NCBI RefSeq assembly: GCF_007558815.1
Contig: NZ_VLTJ01000042.1
Location: forward strand, 248,001-312,000
Reading direction: 5' to 3'
DNA length: 64,000 nt
Source of the DNA: Verticiella sediminum
GTDB taxonomy: Bacteria; Pseudomonadota; Gammaproteobacteria; Burkholderiales; Burkholderiaceae_B
Below the pieces are notes generated by a model, which saw only the letters and a list, made by a program, of their open reading frames with translations, ran no database searches and had not been told where the DNA came from. Both the position numbers and the translations under genes were made by a program. Shown here in pieces: positions 17,960-27,136 of the stretch (positions are counted from its first letter, which is position 1; each line of letters begins with the position of its first letter).

Positions 17960-18264
17960 GGCAGATGGATATGTCAATGAGAATCGATTGCAATGGAAGC
18001 GCGGACGTTGCCCGGGCCCCGCGGCGCAACACGTACGCCGGCTCCGCTGGCACCCAGCTTTTGCCCGGGTGTTTCGCGGTCACTCTCAGCCGGTAGTGTA
18101 ACTGACTGCCAACTGACGAAACGTAAATGTCGTAACGGACCCGGCCAGGGTACGGTGGTTCCCCGGGGGGAACGACCAGCGCGGAAACAGACCGTTGCTG
18201 CTGTGCATCAATGGCCCGCCCCGGAATGCCGGCTCGGGCGCCTCGGGACGCCGAGCGACAGGCC
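17960..18264 (-). promoter_or_regulatory. lpxC upstream region (305 bp, no gene)
   Basis: No coding sequence is evident between the lpxC start and the gcvH stop. The region must carry the lpxC promoter. A TACACT (complement of 18096-18101, approximately) and a TTGCAA (complement of about 17989) are possible elements, but no clean -35/-10 pair stands out. A short hairpin, GTTCCCC/GGGGAAC at 18158-18173, could end the gcvH transcript. Confidence 0.4.
18158..18173 (-). terminator. Short hairpin downstream of gcvH
   Basis: GTTCCCC (18158-18164) pairs perfectly with GGGGAAC (18167-18173) across only two bases (in practice a four-base loop). It lies about 90 bp past the gcvH stop and lacks a T-run. 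Confidence 0.35.
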
Positions 18265-18642
18265 TCAGGCCGCCTCGACGACCGCGCGATAGCCCGCGGC
18301 GTCGAGCAGCCCGGCGCGCGCAGCGGCGTCGTCCGGACGCAGTTGGAAGATCCAGGTGCCGTAGGGATCGCCGTTCAGCAGACCGGGCTCGGCGGCCAGC
18401 GCATCGTTGAATGCGACGATCTCGCCCGCCACCGGCGCATGAATGTCGGAGGCGGCCTTCACCGACTCGACCGTGCCGGCCACCTCGCCGGCGCCCAGCC
18501 GGGCGCCTACCCTGGCCTCGACGAACACCACGTCGCCCAGCATGTCCTGCGCGGGATCGCTGATGCCCACCAGCAGCACGTCCCCCTGCGGGCGCACCCA
18601 TTCGTGCGTCGGGGCATATTGAAGATCGTCGGGCAGGTTCAT
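18265..18642 (-). CDS. gcvH: Glycine cleavage system H protein (solitary)
   Basis: GcvH is the lipoyl carrier that shuttles the aminomethyl group between the P, T and L proteins of glycine cleavage. The 125-residue product starts MNLPDDLQYAPTHEW and carries the lipoylation motif GTVESVKAASD, with the acceptor at Lys62, and a C-terminal LLDAAGYRAVVE helix. Length is normal. The usual neighbours gcvT and gcvP are absent; the gene lies alone, 35 bp downstream of the 3' end of rnpB on the same strand, and may be read through from it. A role as a lipoyl relay separate from glycine cleavage is possible but is inference. Confidence 0.88.
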   Translation of the reverse strand: MNLPDDLQYAPTHEWVRPQGDVLLVGISDPAQDMLGDVVFVEARVGARLGAGEVAGTVESVKAASDIHAPVAGEIVAFNDALAAEPGLLNGDPYGTWIFQLRPDDAAARAGLLDAAGYRAVVEAA

Positions 18643-18676
18643 GTGGCGTTTCCGTGAGCGTCGAAGGCGAATTCGT

Positions 18677-19091
18677 GCAGAGCGCGCCGATAGGCCGGAT
18701 TCTGTAGATGCGCGCCGAAGCGCGCACCGGCAATCATTCATCTGGGCCCGCCATTGCTGACGGGCTCTGGCCATCTACCCGCATGCTCGGGCGGGCCGCC
18801 CTTTCCGGCACGAAGCCGTGCGCATGCCTATTTGATGTTGCTCCGGGTGGAGGTTACCGCGTTTCACCCTGCCATGCCGCCGCGCTTCGCGCGGCGCCGT
18901 ACGGAGATGGCCGTACGGGTGCGGCACTTGCGTGCCGCCCGCCTGGCAGACTCGTCTCTGTGGCCCTGTTCCTCGGTTTCCCGCCGGCGAACCGGCGTTT
19001 ATATCCGGACGGCCGTTAGCCGTCACCCTGCCCTGTGGAGTCCGGACCTTCCTCGAAGCTTGCGCTCCGCGATTGCCTGGCCCGCTCTGCG
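18677..19091 (-). ncRNA. rnpB: RNase P RNA component, bacterial class A
   Basis: The minus strand carries the universal core GAGGAAGGTCCGGACTCCAC near the 5' end (complement of about 19039-19058), and the AGGGTGAAACG and CATCAAATAGG segments in the middle. Close to the 3' end, GAATCCGGCCTAT matches the strand that pairs with the core to form P4. Helix P1 closes the molecule: GCAGAGCG at the 5' end (complement of 19083-19090) pairs with CGCTCTGC (complement of 18677-18684). The length of about 415 nt fits the class. This RNA is the catalytic subunit that matures tRNA 5' ends. The ends are set from P1 and are accurate to a few bases. Confidence 0.93.
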
Positions 19092-19097
19092 GCGGGA

Positions 19098-19103
19098 ATT
19101 TTA
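19098..19103 (-). promoter_or_regulatory. Probable -10 element of rnpB
   Basis: TAAAAT on the minus strand lies seven bases before the inferred 5' end of the RNase P RNA. A matching -35 is weak (CTGTCG region). Confidence 0.4.
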
Positions 19104-19160
19104 GCCCGGACTCATGGTCGACAGGGAAACACTTTCCAATTCTGTCCATAGGAAGCATCT

Positions 19161-20297
19161 ATGACTCCGTATGCCGCCACCCTGGCCCTCGCGGCTGGCG
19201 CCGTATTCGCCGCTCCGGCCTACGCCGCCGAAGCCCAGACCGTCTCCACCGAACGCGGCGAGGTCCGCGTCACAGAACTCGCCAGCGGCCTGGCGCACCC
19301 CTGGAGCCTGACCTTCCTGCCGGACGGCGACATGCTGATCACCGAGCGCCCGGGCGCCTTGCGCCAGGTGTCGGCCACGGGCGAGGTCGGCGCTCCCCTG
19401 CAGGGCCTGCCCGCCGTGCACGCCCAGGGGCAAGGCGGCCTGCTCGAGGTTGCGCTCTCGCCCGGCTTCGCGCAGGACAGGCTCGTCTACCTGGGCTACG
19501 CCGAGGCCGGCGACGGCCGCTCGGGCACCGCCGTGGGCCGCGGGCGCCTGAACGAGGCTGGCACCGCGATCGAGGACTTCGAAGTCATCTTTCGCCAGGA
19601 GCCCAAGCTCTCGTCCGGCCAGCACTACGGCGTGCGCCTGGCGTTCGACCGCGACGGCCATCTGTTCGTCGCGCTGGGCGACAACAACCAGCGCCCCACC
19701 GCGCAGGAGCTGGACAAGCTGTCGGGCAAGCTCGTGCGCATCAACGCCGACGGCAGCATTCCTGACGACAACCCGTTCACGGGCAAGGAGGGTGCGCGCG
19801 CGGAGATCTGGTCGTACGGCCACCGCAACCAGCAGGGCATGGCCCTGCATCCCGCCACCGGGGTGATCTGGACCCATGAGCACGGCCCGCGCGGCGGCGA
19901 CGAGATCAACCTGCCCGAGGCCGGCAAGAACTACGGCTGGCCCCTCGCCACCCACGGCATCAACTATTCCGGCCTGCCTATTCCGGAGGCCAAGGGAGAG
20001 GAGGCGCCCGGTACGGAACCGCCGCACTACGTGTGGAAAAAGTCGCCGGCCATCAGCGGCATGGCGTTCTACCAGGACGGCAAGCTCGCCGACTGGAACG
20101 GCAATCTCTTCGTCGGCGCGCTGGCCACCAAGGAATTGATCCGCTTGGAGCTGGACGGCGATAAGATCGTGCATGAGGAACGTCTCTTGCAGAGCCTCGG
20201 CGAACGTATCCGCGACGTGCGCTTCGGCCCCGACGGCAACCTGTACCTGCTGACGGACGCCGATGACGGCCGGTTGCTGCGCGTGGAGCCGAACTAG
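19161..20297 (+). CDS. PQQ-dependent aldose sugar dehydrogenase-like protein (periplasmic)
   Basis: A 378-residue six-bladed propeller of the soluble glucose/sorbosone dehydrogenase family (like E. coli YliI/Asd). A signal peptide ends near AYAAEA (about residue 23). Family marks are GLAHPWSLTFLPDG near 43-56, LLEVALSPGF near 94, SSGQHYGVRL with the likely catalytic His155, GDNNQRP, and GHRNQQGMALHP followed by WTHEHGPRGGDEIN. It would oxidise aldoses in the periplasm using PQQ and Ca2+. AGGAAG precedes the ATG at 19161. No PQQ synthesis genes are in the window. Confidence 0.87.
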   Translation: MTPYAATLALAAGAVFAAPAYAAEAQTVSTERGEVRVTELASGLAHPWSLTFLPDGDMLITERPGALRQVSATGEVGAPLQGLPAVHAQGQGGLLEVALSPGFAQDRLVYLGYAEAGDGRSGTAVGRGRLNEAGTAIEDFEVIFRQEPKLSSGQHYGVRLAFDRDGHLFVALGDNNQRPTAQELDKLSGKLVRINADGSIPDDNPFTGKEGARAEIWSYGHRNQQGMALHPATGVIWTHEHGPRGGDEINLPEAGKNYGWPLATHGINYSGLPIPEAKGEEAPGTEPPHYVWKKSPAISGMAFYQDGKLADWNGNLFVGALATKELIRLELDGDKIVHEERLLQSLGERIRDVRFGPDGNLYLLTDADDGRLLRVEPN

Positions 20298-20406
20298 TGC
20301 ATTGACAGGCCCTGAGGCGCCCAAGAGCGCCCTGCGAAAGCAACGCCGGCGCGAGCCGTCGCCCGACGAGTGCAGACGATGACAATAACGACGAGAGGAG
20401 CGCATC

Positions 20407-20979
20407 ATGCAATTGTCCGACAGCCATTGGGTGCCCACTTCCCCTGCCCAGACCTGGGAAGCCCTGCATGACCCCGATACCCTGCGCCGCTGCCTCGGCA
20501 GCCGCCAGGTCACCCGCGTCCGGCCGCAGGAATACGCGGTGGAGCTGGACGCCCGCCTGGCCGGCGCGACCCACCATTTCAAGGGCCGGCTTCTGGTGAC
20601 CGAGGAGGAGGCGCCGAACCGCGCCGATCTCGCCTTCGAAGGCCTGGAGGAACACGCCGGCATGGCGCTGGGCCACGTGCAGATCCAGCTCGAGCCGGCG
20701 CAGCAAGGCGGCACTCGCATCCGCTACACGGTGCACGGCGCGGCCTCGGGCGAGTTGTGCGAGATCGGTGCCCGCGCGGCGCAGCAGGCGGTGCAGCGGA
20801 TGATCGACGACTTCTTCACCCGCTTCGTGGACGACATGACCCGCGCGCCGTCGCTGCAGCCGGCGCTGGCCGGCGGCCAGGCGGAAGGCCATTCCCTGCA
20901 AGGCAGCACCGCACTGTCCTGGATCGGCCTGCTCGCGGTGGTCACGGTGGTGGTGCTGTACTACGCCTTTCTGCGCTGA
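20407..20979 (+). CDS. CoxG-like SRPBCC protein with C-terminal membrane anchor
   Basis: A 190-residue protein with an SRPBCC/START-like fold of the CO-dehydrogenase subunit G (CoxG) family (about 1-150: WVPTSPAQTWEALHDPDTL at the start, then LGHVQIQLEP and TRIRYTVHG) and a single transmembrane helix at 168-187. CoxG tethers or assists molybdenum hydroxylases, but no coxMSL-type genes are nearby, so this is a stand-alone member of unknown partner. AGGAG precedes the ATG at 20407. It follows the sugar dehydrogenase gene by 109 bp. Confidence 0.75.
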   Translation: MQLSDSHWVPTSPAQTWEALHDPDTLRRCLGSRQVTRVRPQEYAVELDARLAGATHHFKGRLLVTEEEAPNRADLAFEGLEEHAGMALGHVQIQLEPAQQGGTRIRYTVHGAASGELCEIGARAAQQAVQRMIDDFFTRFVDDMTRAPSLQPALAGGQAEGHSLQGSTALSWIGLLAVVTVVVLYYAFLR

Positions 20980-21003
20980 CCACGGGCCGGCGACGCGAGG
21001 CGC

Positions 21004-21025
21004 GCGCGCCCGGCCACGGGCGCGC
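21004..21025. terminator. Bidirectional hairpin between coxG-like and MFS genes
   Basis: GCGCGCCCG (21004-21012) pairs with CGGGCGCGC (21017-21025) around GCCA, centred in the 59-bp gap between two convergent genes. Confidence 0.55.
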
Positions 21026-21038
21026 AGGCCCCGTGTTG

Positions 21039-22598
21039 TCAGCGCAGGTTGCGCATGCGCACGTTGTAGGTCAGCCAGGCGACCACTAGGCAGGCCACGA
21101 TGCAGCACAGCATGCCGGCGCGCACGCCGCCCAGCACCGACCAGCGCGACACCATGACCCCCACGGCGGCGATGCCCGCCGCGCTGCCCACCGCGCGCGT
21201 GGTCTGGATCAGCGCCGAGGCCACGCCCACGTCACGCCGGTCGGCGATCATCTGCATGAACAGCGTGAGATTGGGCAGCAGCAGGCCCAGCCCCAGGCCG
21301 GACAGCGCGAACGCCAGCATGGCCCAATTGGGCGAGACACCCACGTTCAGCGCCATCGCGCCGGCGCAGCCCAGCGCGAGCAGCACGGCGCCCGCGACCA
21401 TCAGGCGCTGCGGCTGCGACTGGCGCGGGAACAGGTAGCTGTTGAGCATGCTGGCAATGGGAATGCACAGCACCAGCGGGGTCATCAGCAAACCGGCGGC
21501 CGCCGGCGTGACCAGCAGGACGTTCTGCAGCAGCAACGGCCCGAAATAGATCATGATGAACATCACCGCGCCGACCAGCAGGCCGGCCACGTTGAGCAGC
21601 CGCGCGTCGCGCTGCGCCAGCACGCGCATGGGCAGCATCGGCACACTGACCTTCCTTTCGTACGGCACCAGCGCAAGCAGGGCCAGCACGCCGACCGCCA
21701 GCAGCGCCAGCCCGGCGACCGGATGCCCTTCGTTGGAAAAACCGTACTGCAGGGCCATGAGCGGCGCACCCAGCGCAAGCACCAGCAACACGCCGCCCAG
21801 CCAGTCGAGCTGGCGCAGCGAGGCGCGCTTCTCGGGTCGCAGGTCGGGAAAGTAGCGCAGGATGGTGAAGAATGTCGGCACCGCCGCGATCGGCAACACG
21901 GCGAACGCCATGCGCCAGCCGAAGGCTTCGGTGATGGTGCCGCCCAGCACCGGGCCGACGCCGCTTGCCAGGGCGAACGAGCCCGACAGCAGGGCCAGCC
22001 AGCGCACCCGGCGCCTGGGATCGGGCAGCAGGTCGGCGGGCGCGGCGAAGGCGGTCGCGATCATCATGCCGCCGCCGACGCCCTGCAGCGTGCGCGCGAT
22101 GACGAGCTGCGCCATGCTCTGCGCCAGACCACAGGCGATCGAACACGCCGCGACCACGATCACCGACGCCAGCATCAGCCGCTTGCGTCCGAAGAGATCG
22201 CCGATGCGCCCGAAGACCGGGATGGTGACGGCGGTGGCGAGCAGGTAGCCCGAACCGACCCAGGCATAGAGCGACATCCCGCCCAGGGCCTCGGCCACGC
22301 GCGGCAAGGTGGTGCTGACGATGGTTGCGTCAAAGGCCACCAGCACACACACCGCGGCCACCCCCAGCATGGCGAACAGGATGTCGCGCGAGGAACGCTC
22401 AGCGCCAACCGGCTCGGGCGGCGGCATGTCCGTCGGGGGCAGTTCTTTCGGCGGCTGCAGGCCCGCCTCGTCGGCGTAGATCGGATCGTCGCCGGGCGCG
22501 GCTGCCGGTGTGTCGGTGTCGCGCGGCGTGTGCGGCGAACCGCTGTGAGGAGGGGGTGAGGCGGGGTGAGCGTTGGAGGATGACGACGCGGGATTCAT
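21039..22598 (-). CDS. DHA2-family MFS drug exporter, 14 TM
   Basis: A 519-residue major facilitator of the EmrB/QacA (DHA2) type. About 14 hydrophobic segments can be counted from residue 72 onward. Motif A is readable as GRIGDLFGRKR and the antiporter motif C as ASGVGPVLGG. It is expected to export drugs or metabolites using the proton gradient. The first 70 residues are an unusual serine/proline-rich cytoplasmic extension; an alternative start at the ATG at 22427 would give 462 residues without most of that tail. No ribosome site decides between them. It is the only gene on its strand here, with no adaptor (EmrA) neighbour. Confidence 0.83.
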   Translation of the reverse strand: MNPASSSSNAHPASPPPHSGSPHTPRDTDTPAAAPGDDPIYADEAGLQPPKELPPTDMPPPEPVGAERSSRDILFAMLGVAAVCVLVAFDATIVSTTLPRVAEALGGMSLYAWVGSGYLLATAVTIPVFGRIGDLFGRKRLMLASVIVVAACSIACGLAQSMAQLVIARTLQGVGGGMMIATAFAAPADLLPDPRRRVRWLALLSGSFALASGVGPVLGGTITEAFGWRMAFAVLPIAAVPTFFTILRYFPDLRPEKRASLRQLDWLGGVLLVLALGAPLMALQYGFSNEGHPVAGLALLAVGVLALLALVPYERKVSVPMLPMRVLAQRDARLLNVAGLLVGAVMFIMIYFGPLLLQNVLLVTPAAAGLLMTPLVLCIPIASMLNSYLFPRQSQPQRLMVAGAVLLALGCAGAMALNVGVSPNWAMLAFALSGLGLGLLLPNLTLFMQMIADRRDVGVASALIQTTRAVGSAAGIAAVGVMVSRWSVLGGVRAGMLCCIVACLVVAWLTYNVRMRNLR

Positions 22599-22689
22599 CC
22601 CGTGAGGATACCTTACAACGCGGCAGGCGACAGCGCCGGACGCGCAACGCAGTCCGGCGCGGCCGCCCGGCGCAACCGTCCCACCTCTC

Positions 22690-23454
22690 TCAGAAGCGGC
22701 TGAAGTCGGGCTTACGGCGCTCCATGAAGGCCGCGAAGGCCTCCTGCGCCTCGCCGCTCTTCAGGCGCTCGCCGAAATCGTTGAACTCGACCAGGATCTG
22801 CGCCCAGATCGCCTCATGACGCGGCCCGCGCATGAGGCGCTTGGTGGTGCGCACGGCCTCGGGCGGCAGCGCGGCGAAGCGCTCGCCCTGCTGGCGGGCG
22901 AAATCCAGCACCTCGTCGGCCGGCAGCACCCGCGTGGCGATGCCCATATCGACCGCTTCCTGCGGCGCGATGGCATCGCCCAGCATGAGCTTCTCCGCGG
23001 CGCGGGCGTGGCCGGCCAGCGCCGGCAGCACCAGGCTGGAGCCGAACTCGGGGCACAGCCCCAGCGACACGAAAGGCATCTTCAATTGGGCGTCCTCGCC
23101 CAGGTAGACCAGGTCGCAGTGCAGCAGCAGTGTGGTGCCGATGCCGATGGCCGGGCCGTTGACCGCGGCGATCACCGGCTTGGTCGCGCCCGTCAACGCG
23201 CGCATGAAGCGGCGCGACGGCGGCTCGCCGGTGCGCTCGCCCCCGGCGGCCTGGAAATCCTGGATGTCGTTGCCGGCCGTGAAGATGGCGCGGCTGCCGT
23301 GCAGCACCATGGCGCGCACGTCGGTGTCGGCCTCGGCGGCCTCGATGGCGTCGGCCAGCGCGCCGTACATCGCGCCGGTCAGGGCATTCTTCTTCTCGGG
23401 CCGCGCGATCTCGATGTAGGCCACACGGTTTTCGGTACGGGTTGCGATGCTCAT
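22690..23454 (-). CDS. Enoyl-CoA hydratase/isomerase family protein
   Basis: A 254-residue crotonase-fold enzyme, the last gene of the beta-oxidation operon. The oxyanion-hole segments are GSRAIFTAGNDIQDF near 54-68 and NGPAIGIGTTLL near 100-111; the catalytic acid position is in the LGLCPEFGSS segment near 130-139, which keeps one glutamate (Glu136). The C-terminal FAAFMERRKPDF is typical. It would hydrate or isomerise 2-enoyl-CoA. It starts at ATG 23454 with an AGGAG-type site upstream, 46 bp after the thiolase gene. Confidence 0.87.
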   Translation of the reverse strand: MSIATRTENRVAYIEIARPEKKNALTGAMYGALADAIEAAEADTDVRAMVLHGSRAIFTAGNDIQDFQAAGGERTGEPPSRRFMRALTGATKPVIAAVNGPAIGIGTTLLLHCDLVYLGEDAQLKMPFVSLGLCPEFGSSLVLPALAGHARAAEKLMLGDAIAPQEAVDMGIATRVLPADEVLDFARQQGERFAALPPEAVRTTKRLMRGPRHEAIWAQILVEFNDFGERLKSGEAQEAFAAFMERRKPDFSRF

Positions 23455-23500
23455 GAACGAAGTCTCCTGGTTGAATGCAAGCGCGCTCGTTGCAGGGCGC

Positions 23501-24700
23501 TCAGACGCGCTGCAGAATGCCCGCCGCGCCCATGCCGGTGCCCACGCACATCGTGACCATACCGTATTCGAGCTGGCGGCGGCGCAGGCCGTGCACGACC
23601 GTGGCGGCACGGATCGCGCCGGTCGCGCCCAGCGGGTGGCCCAGGGCGATCGCACCCCCCAGGGGATTGACCTTGGCGGGGTCCAGGCCGAGATCACGCA
23701 TCACCGCCAGCGATTGCGCGGCGAACGCCTCGTTGAGCTCGATCCAGCCCAGGTCCTCCTGGCGGATGCCGGCCCTGGCGAGCGCTGCCGGCACCGCTTC
23801 CTTCGGGCCGATGCCCATGATCTCCGGCGGCACGCCGCGCACGGCGAACGAGACGAAGCGCGCGAGCGGCGTCAGGTTGAATTCCTTGAGCACCTTTTCC
23901 GAGACCACGATCAGCGCCCCCGCGCCGTCCGAGGTCTGCGAGCTGTTGCCCGCCGTCACGCTGCCCCTGGCGGCAAACACCGGACGCAGGCGCGCGAGCG
24001 CTTCCAGGCTGGTATCGGCGCGCGGGCCCTCGTCGAGCGCGACCTCCATACGGTCGACGCGCACCTCGCCGCTGTCCAGGCCGGGCGTGCGGCGCACGAC
24101 CTCGATGGGCGTGATCTCGTCCGCGAACTCGCCCGCCTGCTGGGCCGCCAGCGCGCGCTGGTGCGACTGCAGGGCGAAGGCGTCCTGATCCTCGCGCGAG
24201 ACCTTCCAGCGCTCGGCCACCTTCTCGGCCGTGAGGCCCATGCCGTAGGCGATACCGATGTTCTCGTCGCCCTCGAAGACGGCCGGGTTGAACGAGGGCA
24301 GCAGCTTGTCCATGCGCACCTGGCTCATGGATTCAGTGCCGGCGGCGATGATGGCGTCGGCCTCGCCCACGCGGATGCGGTCGGCCGCCATGGCGAGCGC
24401 CGTCAGGCCCGAAGCGCAGAAGCGGTTGACGGTAACGCCGCCCACGCTCTGCGGCAGGCCGGCGAGCAGTGCGCCGATGCGCGCCACGTTCATGCCTTGC
24501 GGGCCCTCCGGGATGGCGCAGCCGGCGACCACGTCCTCGATGCGGGCCGGGTCGAGGCCCGGCACCTGGGCCAGCGCGGACTGGATCGCATGCACCAGCA
24601 GCGTGTCGGGCCGGGTGTGGCGCAGCACGCCGCGCGGCGCGCGGCCGATGGGCGTGCGCGTGGCCGCGACGATGTAGGCTTCCTGAATTTGTCGGGACAT
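23501..24700 (-). CDS. Acetyl-CoA acyltransferase (thiolase)
   Basis: A 399-residue thiolase that cleaves 3-ketoacyl-CoA with CoA to acetyl-CoA and a shortened acyl-CoA. The nucleophile sits in NRFCASGLTA (Cys95), the second signature is NPLGGAIALGHPLGATG (His near 355), and the catalytic base cysteine is in TMCVGTGMGAAG near the C-terminus. Third gene of the operon; the ATG at 24700 is 11 bp from the stop of the FadN-like gene. The degradative FadA-type partner of the multifunctional enzyme is the natural role. Confidence 0.92.
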   Translation of the reverse strand: MSRQIQEAYIVAATRTPIGRAPRGVLRHTRPDTLLVHAIQSALAQVPGLDPARIEDVVAGCAIPEGPQGMNVARIGALLAGLPQSVGGVTVNRFCASGLTALAMAADRIRVGEADAIIAAGTESMSQVRMDKLLPSFNPAVFEGDENIGIAYGMGLTAEKVAERWKVSREDQDAFALQSHQRALAAQQAGEFADEITPIEVVRRTPGLDSGEVRVDRMEVALDEGPRADTSLEALARLRPVFAARGSVTAGNSSQTSDGAGALIVVSEKVLKEFNLTPLARFVSFAVRGVPPEIMGIGPKEAVPAALARAGIRQEDLGWIELNEAFAAQSLAVMRDLGLDPAKVNPLGGAIALGHPLGATGAIRAATVVHGLRRRQLEYGMVTMCVGTGMGAAGILQRV

Positions 24701-24711
24701 CGTGTTCTCCT

Positions 24712-27114
24712 TCAGTTGCGCACCGGCTTGCCGGTCTGCAGCATGCCCATGACGCGCTCCTGCGTCTTGGGGTGATCGAGCAGGCTCACGAACACGCGGC
24801 GCTCCAGCCCCATCACCCAGGCCTCGTCGACTACGGAACCCGGATCGACGTCGCCGCCGCACATGACCTCGGCGATCGAGCGGCCGAGGTGAAAATCGTG
24901 GGCCGAGATGAAACCGCCGTCGCGCATGTTGACGAGCTGCGCGGTGATCGTGGCCAGCCCGTCGCGCCCGGCGACCGGGAACCGTTCCCGGGCAGGCGGC
25001 CGATAGCCGGCGTCGGCCATGGCGCGGGCCTGGCCGAGCGCGACATGCAGCAGCTCGCGCGGATGCATGACGATCACGTCGCCCTGCTGCAGATAGCCCA
25101 TGCGTTCGGCCTGGATCGCCGACTTCGACACCTCGGCAGTGGCCGCCTGCAGCACGAAGCGCTTGAGGAACTGCAGCAGGTCGGAGTCGGGTGCCGCCTG
25201 GTGCAGCTCGGCCGCGCGCCGCGCGCCGTAGGTGAGGCCGCCCGCCCCCGGCACCAGGCCCACGCCGACCTCGACCAGGCCGATGTAGCTCTCGAGCGAG
25301 GCGACGCGGCGCGCGCTGTACATGGCCAACTCGCAGCCGCCGCCCAGCGCCAGCCCGGCCACCGCCGCGACCACCGGCACGTTGGCGTAGCGCAGGCGCA
25401 GCATGGCTTGCTGCAGCTTGCGCTCCTCGGGCTCGATGGCCTTGGCGCCGCCGCTCATGAAGACCGGCAGCATGGACTCCAGGTCAGCGCCCGCCGAGAA
25501 CGCGCCCTCGGTCTGCCAGATGACCAGGCCGTCGTAGTCCGACTCGGCCAGGCCGACCGCCTTGTGCAGCCCGGCCACGATGGCCTGGCCGATGGTGTGC
25601 ATCTTGGTCTTGAACGAGGCGATCAGTACGCGTTCCTCACCCGGCGCCGTCCACAGGCGGATGGCGTCGTCCTCGTGGACCGTGGCGCCCGCCGTGGCGG
25701 GGTTCTCGCCGCCTTCGCCGGCCAGGCGTTCGCGAAAGACCTGGCGGGCGTAGACCGGCAGCTCGCGCACCGGCTCGAAGCGGCCCTCGCGCGGGTTCCA
25801 CGACCCCTCGGGCGTGTGCACGCCGCCGCGCTCGGCCACCGGGCCTGAGGCGACCCAGTCGGGCAGCGGCGTGTCGGCCAGCGTCTTGCCGGCCGCGATG
25901 TCCTCGGCGATCCAGCCGGCCACCCGCGCCCAGCCGGCCTGCTGCCACAGCTCGAACGGCCCCTGCTGCTGGCCGAAGCCCCAGCGCAGCGCCTGATCCA
26001 CGTCGCGCGCCGTGGGCGCGATGTCCGCCAGGTGCACGGCGATGTAATGGAAGGTATCGCGCAGGATGGCCCAGACGAACTGCGCCTGCGGGTTGCCCGA
26101 TTCGCGCAGCTTCTGCAGGCGCTCGCCGGCATCCTTCACCTTGAGGATGCGGCCGACCAGTTCGTCTGCCTTGCCACCGGCAGGTACGTACTCGCCCTTG
26201 GCCGGGTCCAGCCGCAGGATGTCCTTGCCTTGCTTGCGATAGAAGCCCGCGCCGGTCTTCTGACCCAGCGCCTTCTTGTCGAGCAGGCCCGCCAGCACCG
26301 GCGGCGTGGCGAAATGCGCGGCGAAGGGGTCGTCCGGCAGCTTGTCCTGCATGGTGCGGATGACGTGCGCCATGGTGTCCAGCCCGACCACGTCGGCCGT
26401 GCGGAAGGTGCCCGACTTGGCGCGACCCATGCGCGCGCCGGTGAGATCGTCCACCACGTCGTAGCTCAGGCCGAACTTTTCGGCCTCGACCATGGTGGCG
26501 AGCATGCCGAAGATGCCGACCCGGTTGCCGATGAAGTTCGGCGTGTCCTTGGCGCGCACCACGCTCTTGCCCAGCGTGGTGGTGAGAAAGGTCTCTAGCT
26601 CGTCGAGGATGTCCGGGCGGGTATCGGCGGTGGGGATCAGCTCGACCAGCGGCATGTAGCGCGGCGGGTTGAAGAAGTGCACACCGCAAAAGCGCGCGCG
26701 CAGATCCGCGTCGAAGCCCTCGGACAAAGCCGTGATCGACAGGCCGGAGGTGTTGGTGGCGAAGATGGCGTGCGCGGGCAGCACCGGCGCGACCTGCTTG
26801 TACAGGCCGTGCTTGATGTCCATGCGCTCGGCCACCGCCTCGATCACCAGGTCGCAGCCGGCGAGCCGGTCCAGGTGGTCTTCGTAGTTGGCCGGTTCGA
26901 TGCGATCGGCCAGATCGGCAGCGCCCAGCGGCGCCGGGTTGAGCTTCTTCAGGCTTGCGATCGCCTTGTCGACGATGCCGTTGCGCGGGCCTTCCTTGGC
27001 CGGCAGATCGAACAGCACCACCGGCACGCCGGCATTGGCGCAGTGCGCGGCGATCTGCGCACCCATCACGCCAGCGCCCAGCACCGCGACCTTGCGTATG
27101 ACGAATCGGGACAT
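24712..27114 (-). CDS. 3-hydroxyacyl-CoA dehydrogenase/enoyl-CoA hydratase (FadN/FadB-like)
   Basis: An 800-residue multifunctional beta-oxidation enzyme. The dehydrogenase half comes first, with the NAD loop GAGVMG at 13-18, TNTSGLSITALS, and HFFNPPRYMPLVE (catalytic His). The two helical C-terminal dehydrogenase domains follow (to about 450). The crotonase domain comes last (about 500-700: FSAGADLESML and GLALGGGCELAM as oxyanion segments). This order, dehydrogenase before hydratase, matches FadN of Bacillus rather than E. coli FadB. It lies between the acyl-CoA dehydrogenase and the thiolase genes. Confidence 0.9.
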   Translation of the reverse strand: MSRFVIRKVAVLGAGVMGAQIAAHCANAGVPVVLFDLPAKEGPRNGIVDKAIASLKKLNPAPLGAADLADRIEPANYEDHLDRLAGCDLVIEAVAERMDIKHGLYKQVAPVLPAHAIFATNTSGLSITALSEGFDADLRARFCGVHFFNPPRYMPLVELIPTADTRPDILDELETFLTTTLGKSVVRAKDTPNFIGNRVGIFGMLATMVEAEKFGLSYDVVDDLTGARMGRAKSGTFRTADVVGLDTMAHVIRTMQDKLPDDPFAAHFATPPVLAGLLDKKALGQKTGAGFYRKQGKDILRLDPAKGEYVPAGGKADELVGRILKVKDAGERLQKLRESGNPQAQFVWAILRDTFHYIAVHLADIAPTARDVDQALRWGFGQQQGPFELWQQAGWARVAGWIAEDIAAGKTLADTPLPDWVASGPVAERGGVHTPEGSWNPREGRFEPVRELPVYARQVFRERLAGEGGENPATAGATVHEDDAIRLWTAPGEERVLIASFKTKMHTIGQAIVAGLHKAVGLAESDYDGLVIWQTEGAFSAGADLESMLPVFMSGGAKAIEPEERKLQQAMLRLRYANVPVVAAVAGLALGGGCELAMYSARRVASLESYIGLVEVGVGLVPGAGGLTYGARRAAELHQAAPDSDLLQFLKRFVLQAATAEVSKSAIQAERMGYLQQGDVIVMHPRELLHVALGQARAMADAGYRPPARERFPVAGRDGLATITAQLVNMRDGGFISAHDFHLGRSIAEVMCGGDVDPGSVVDEAWVMGLERRVFVSLLDHPKTQERVMGMLQTGKPVRN

Positions 27115-27136
27115 GTCGTCTCCTTGAATGCGGGAA

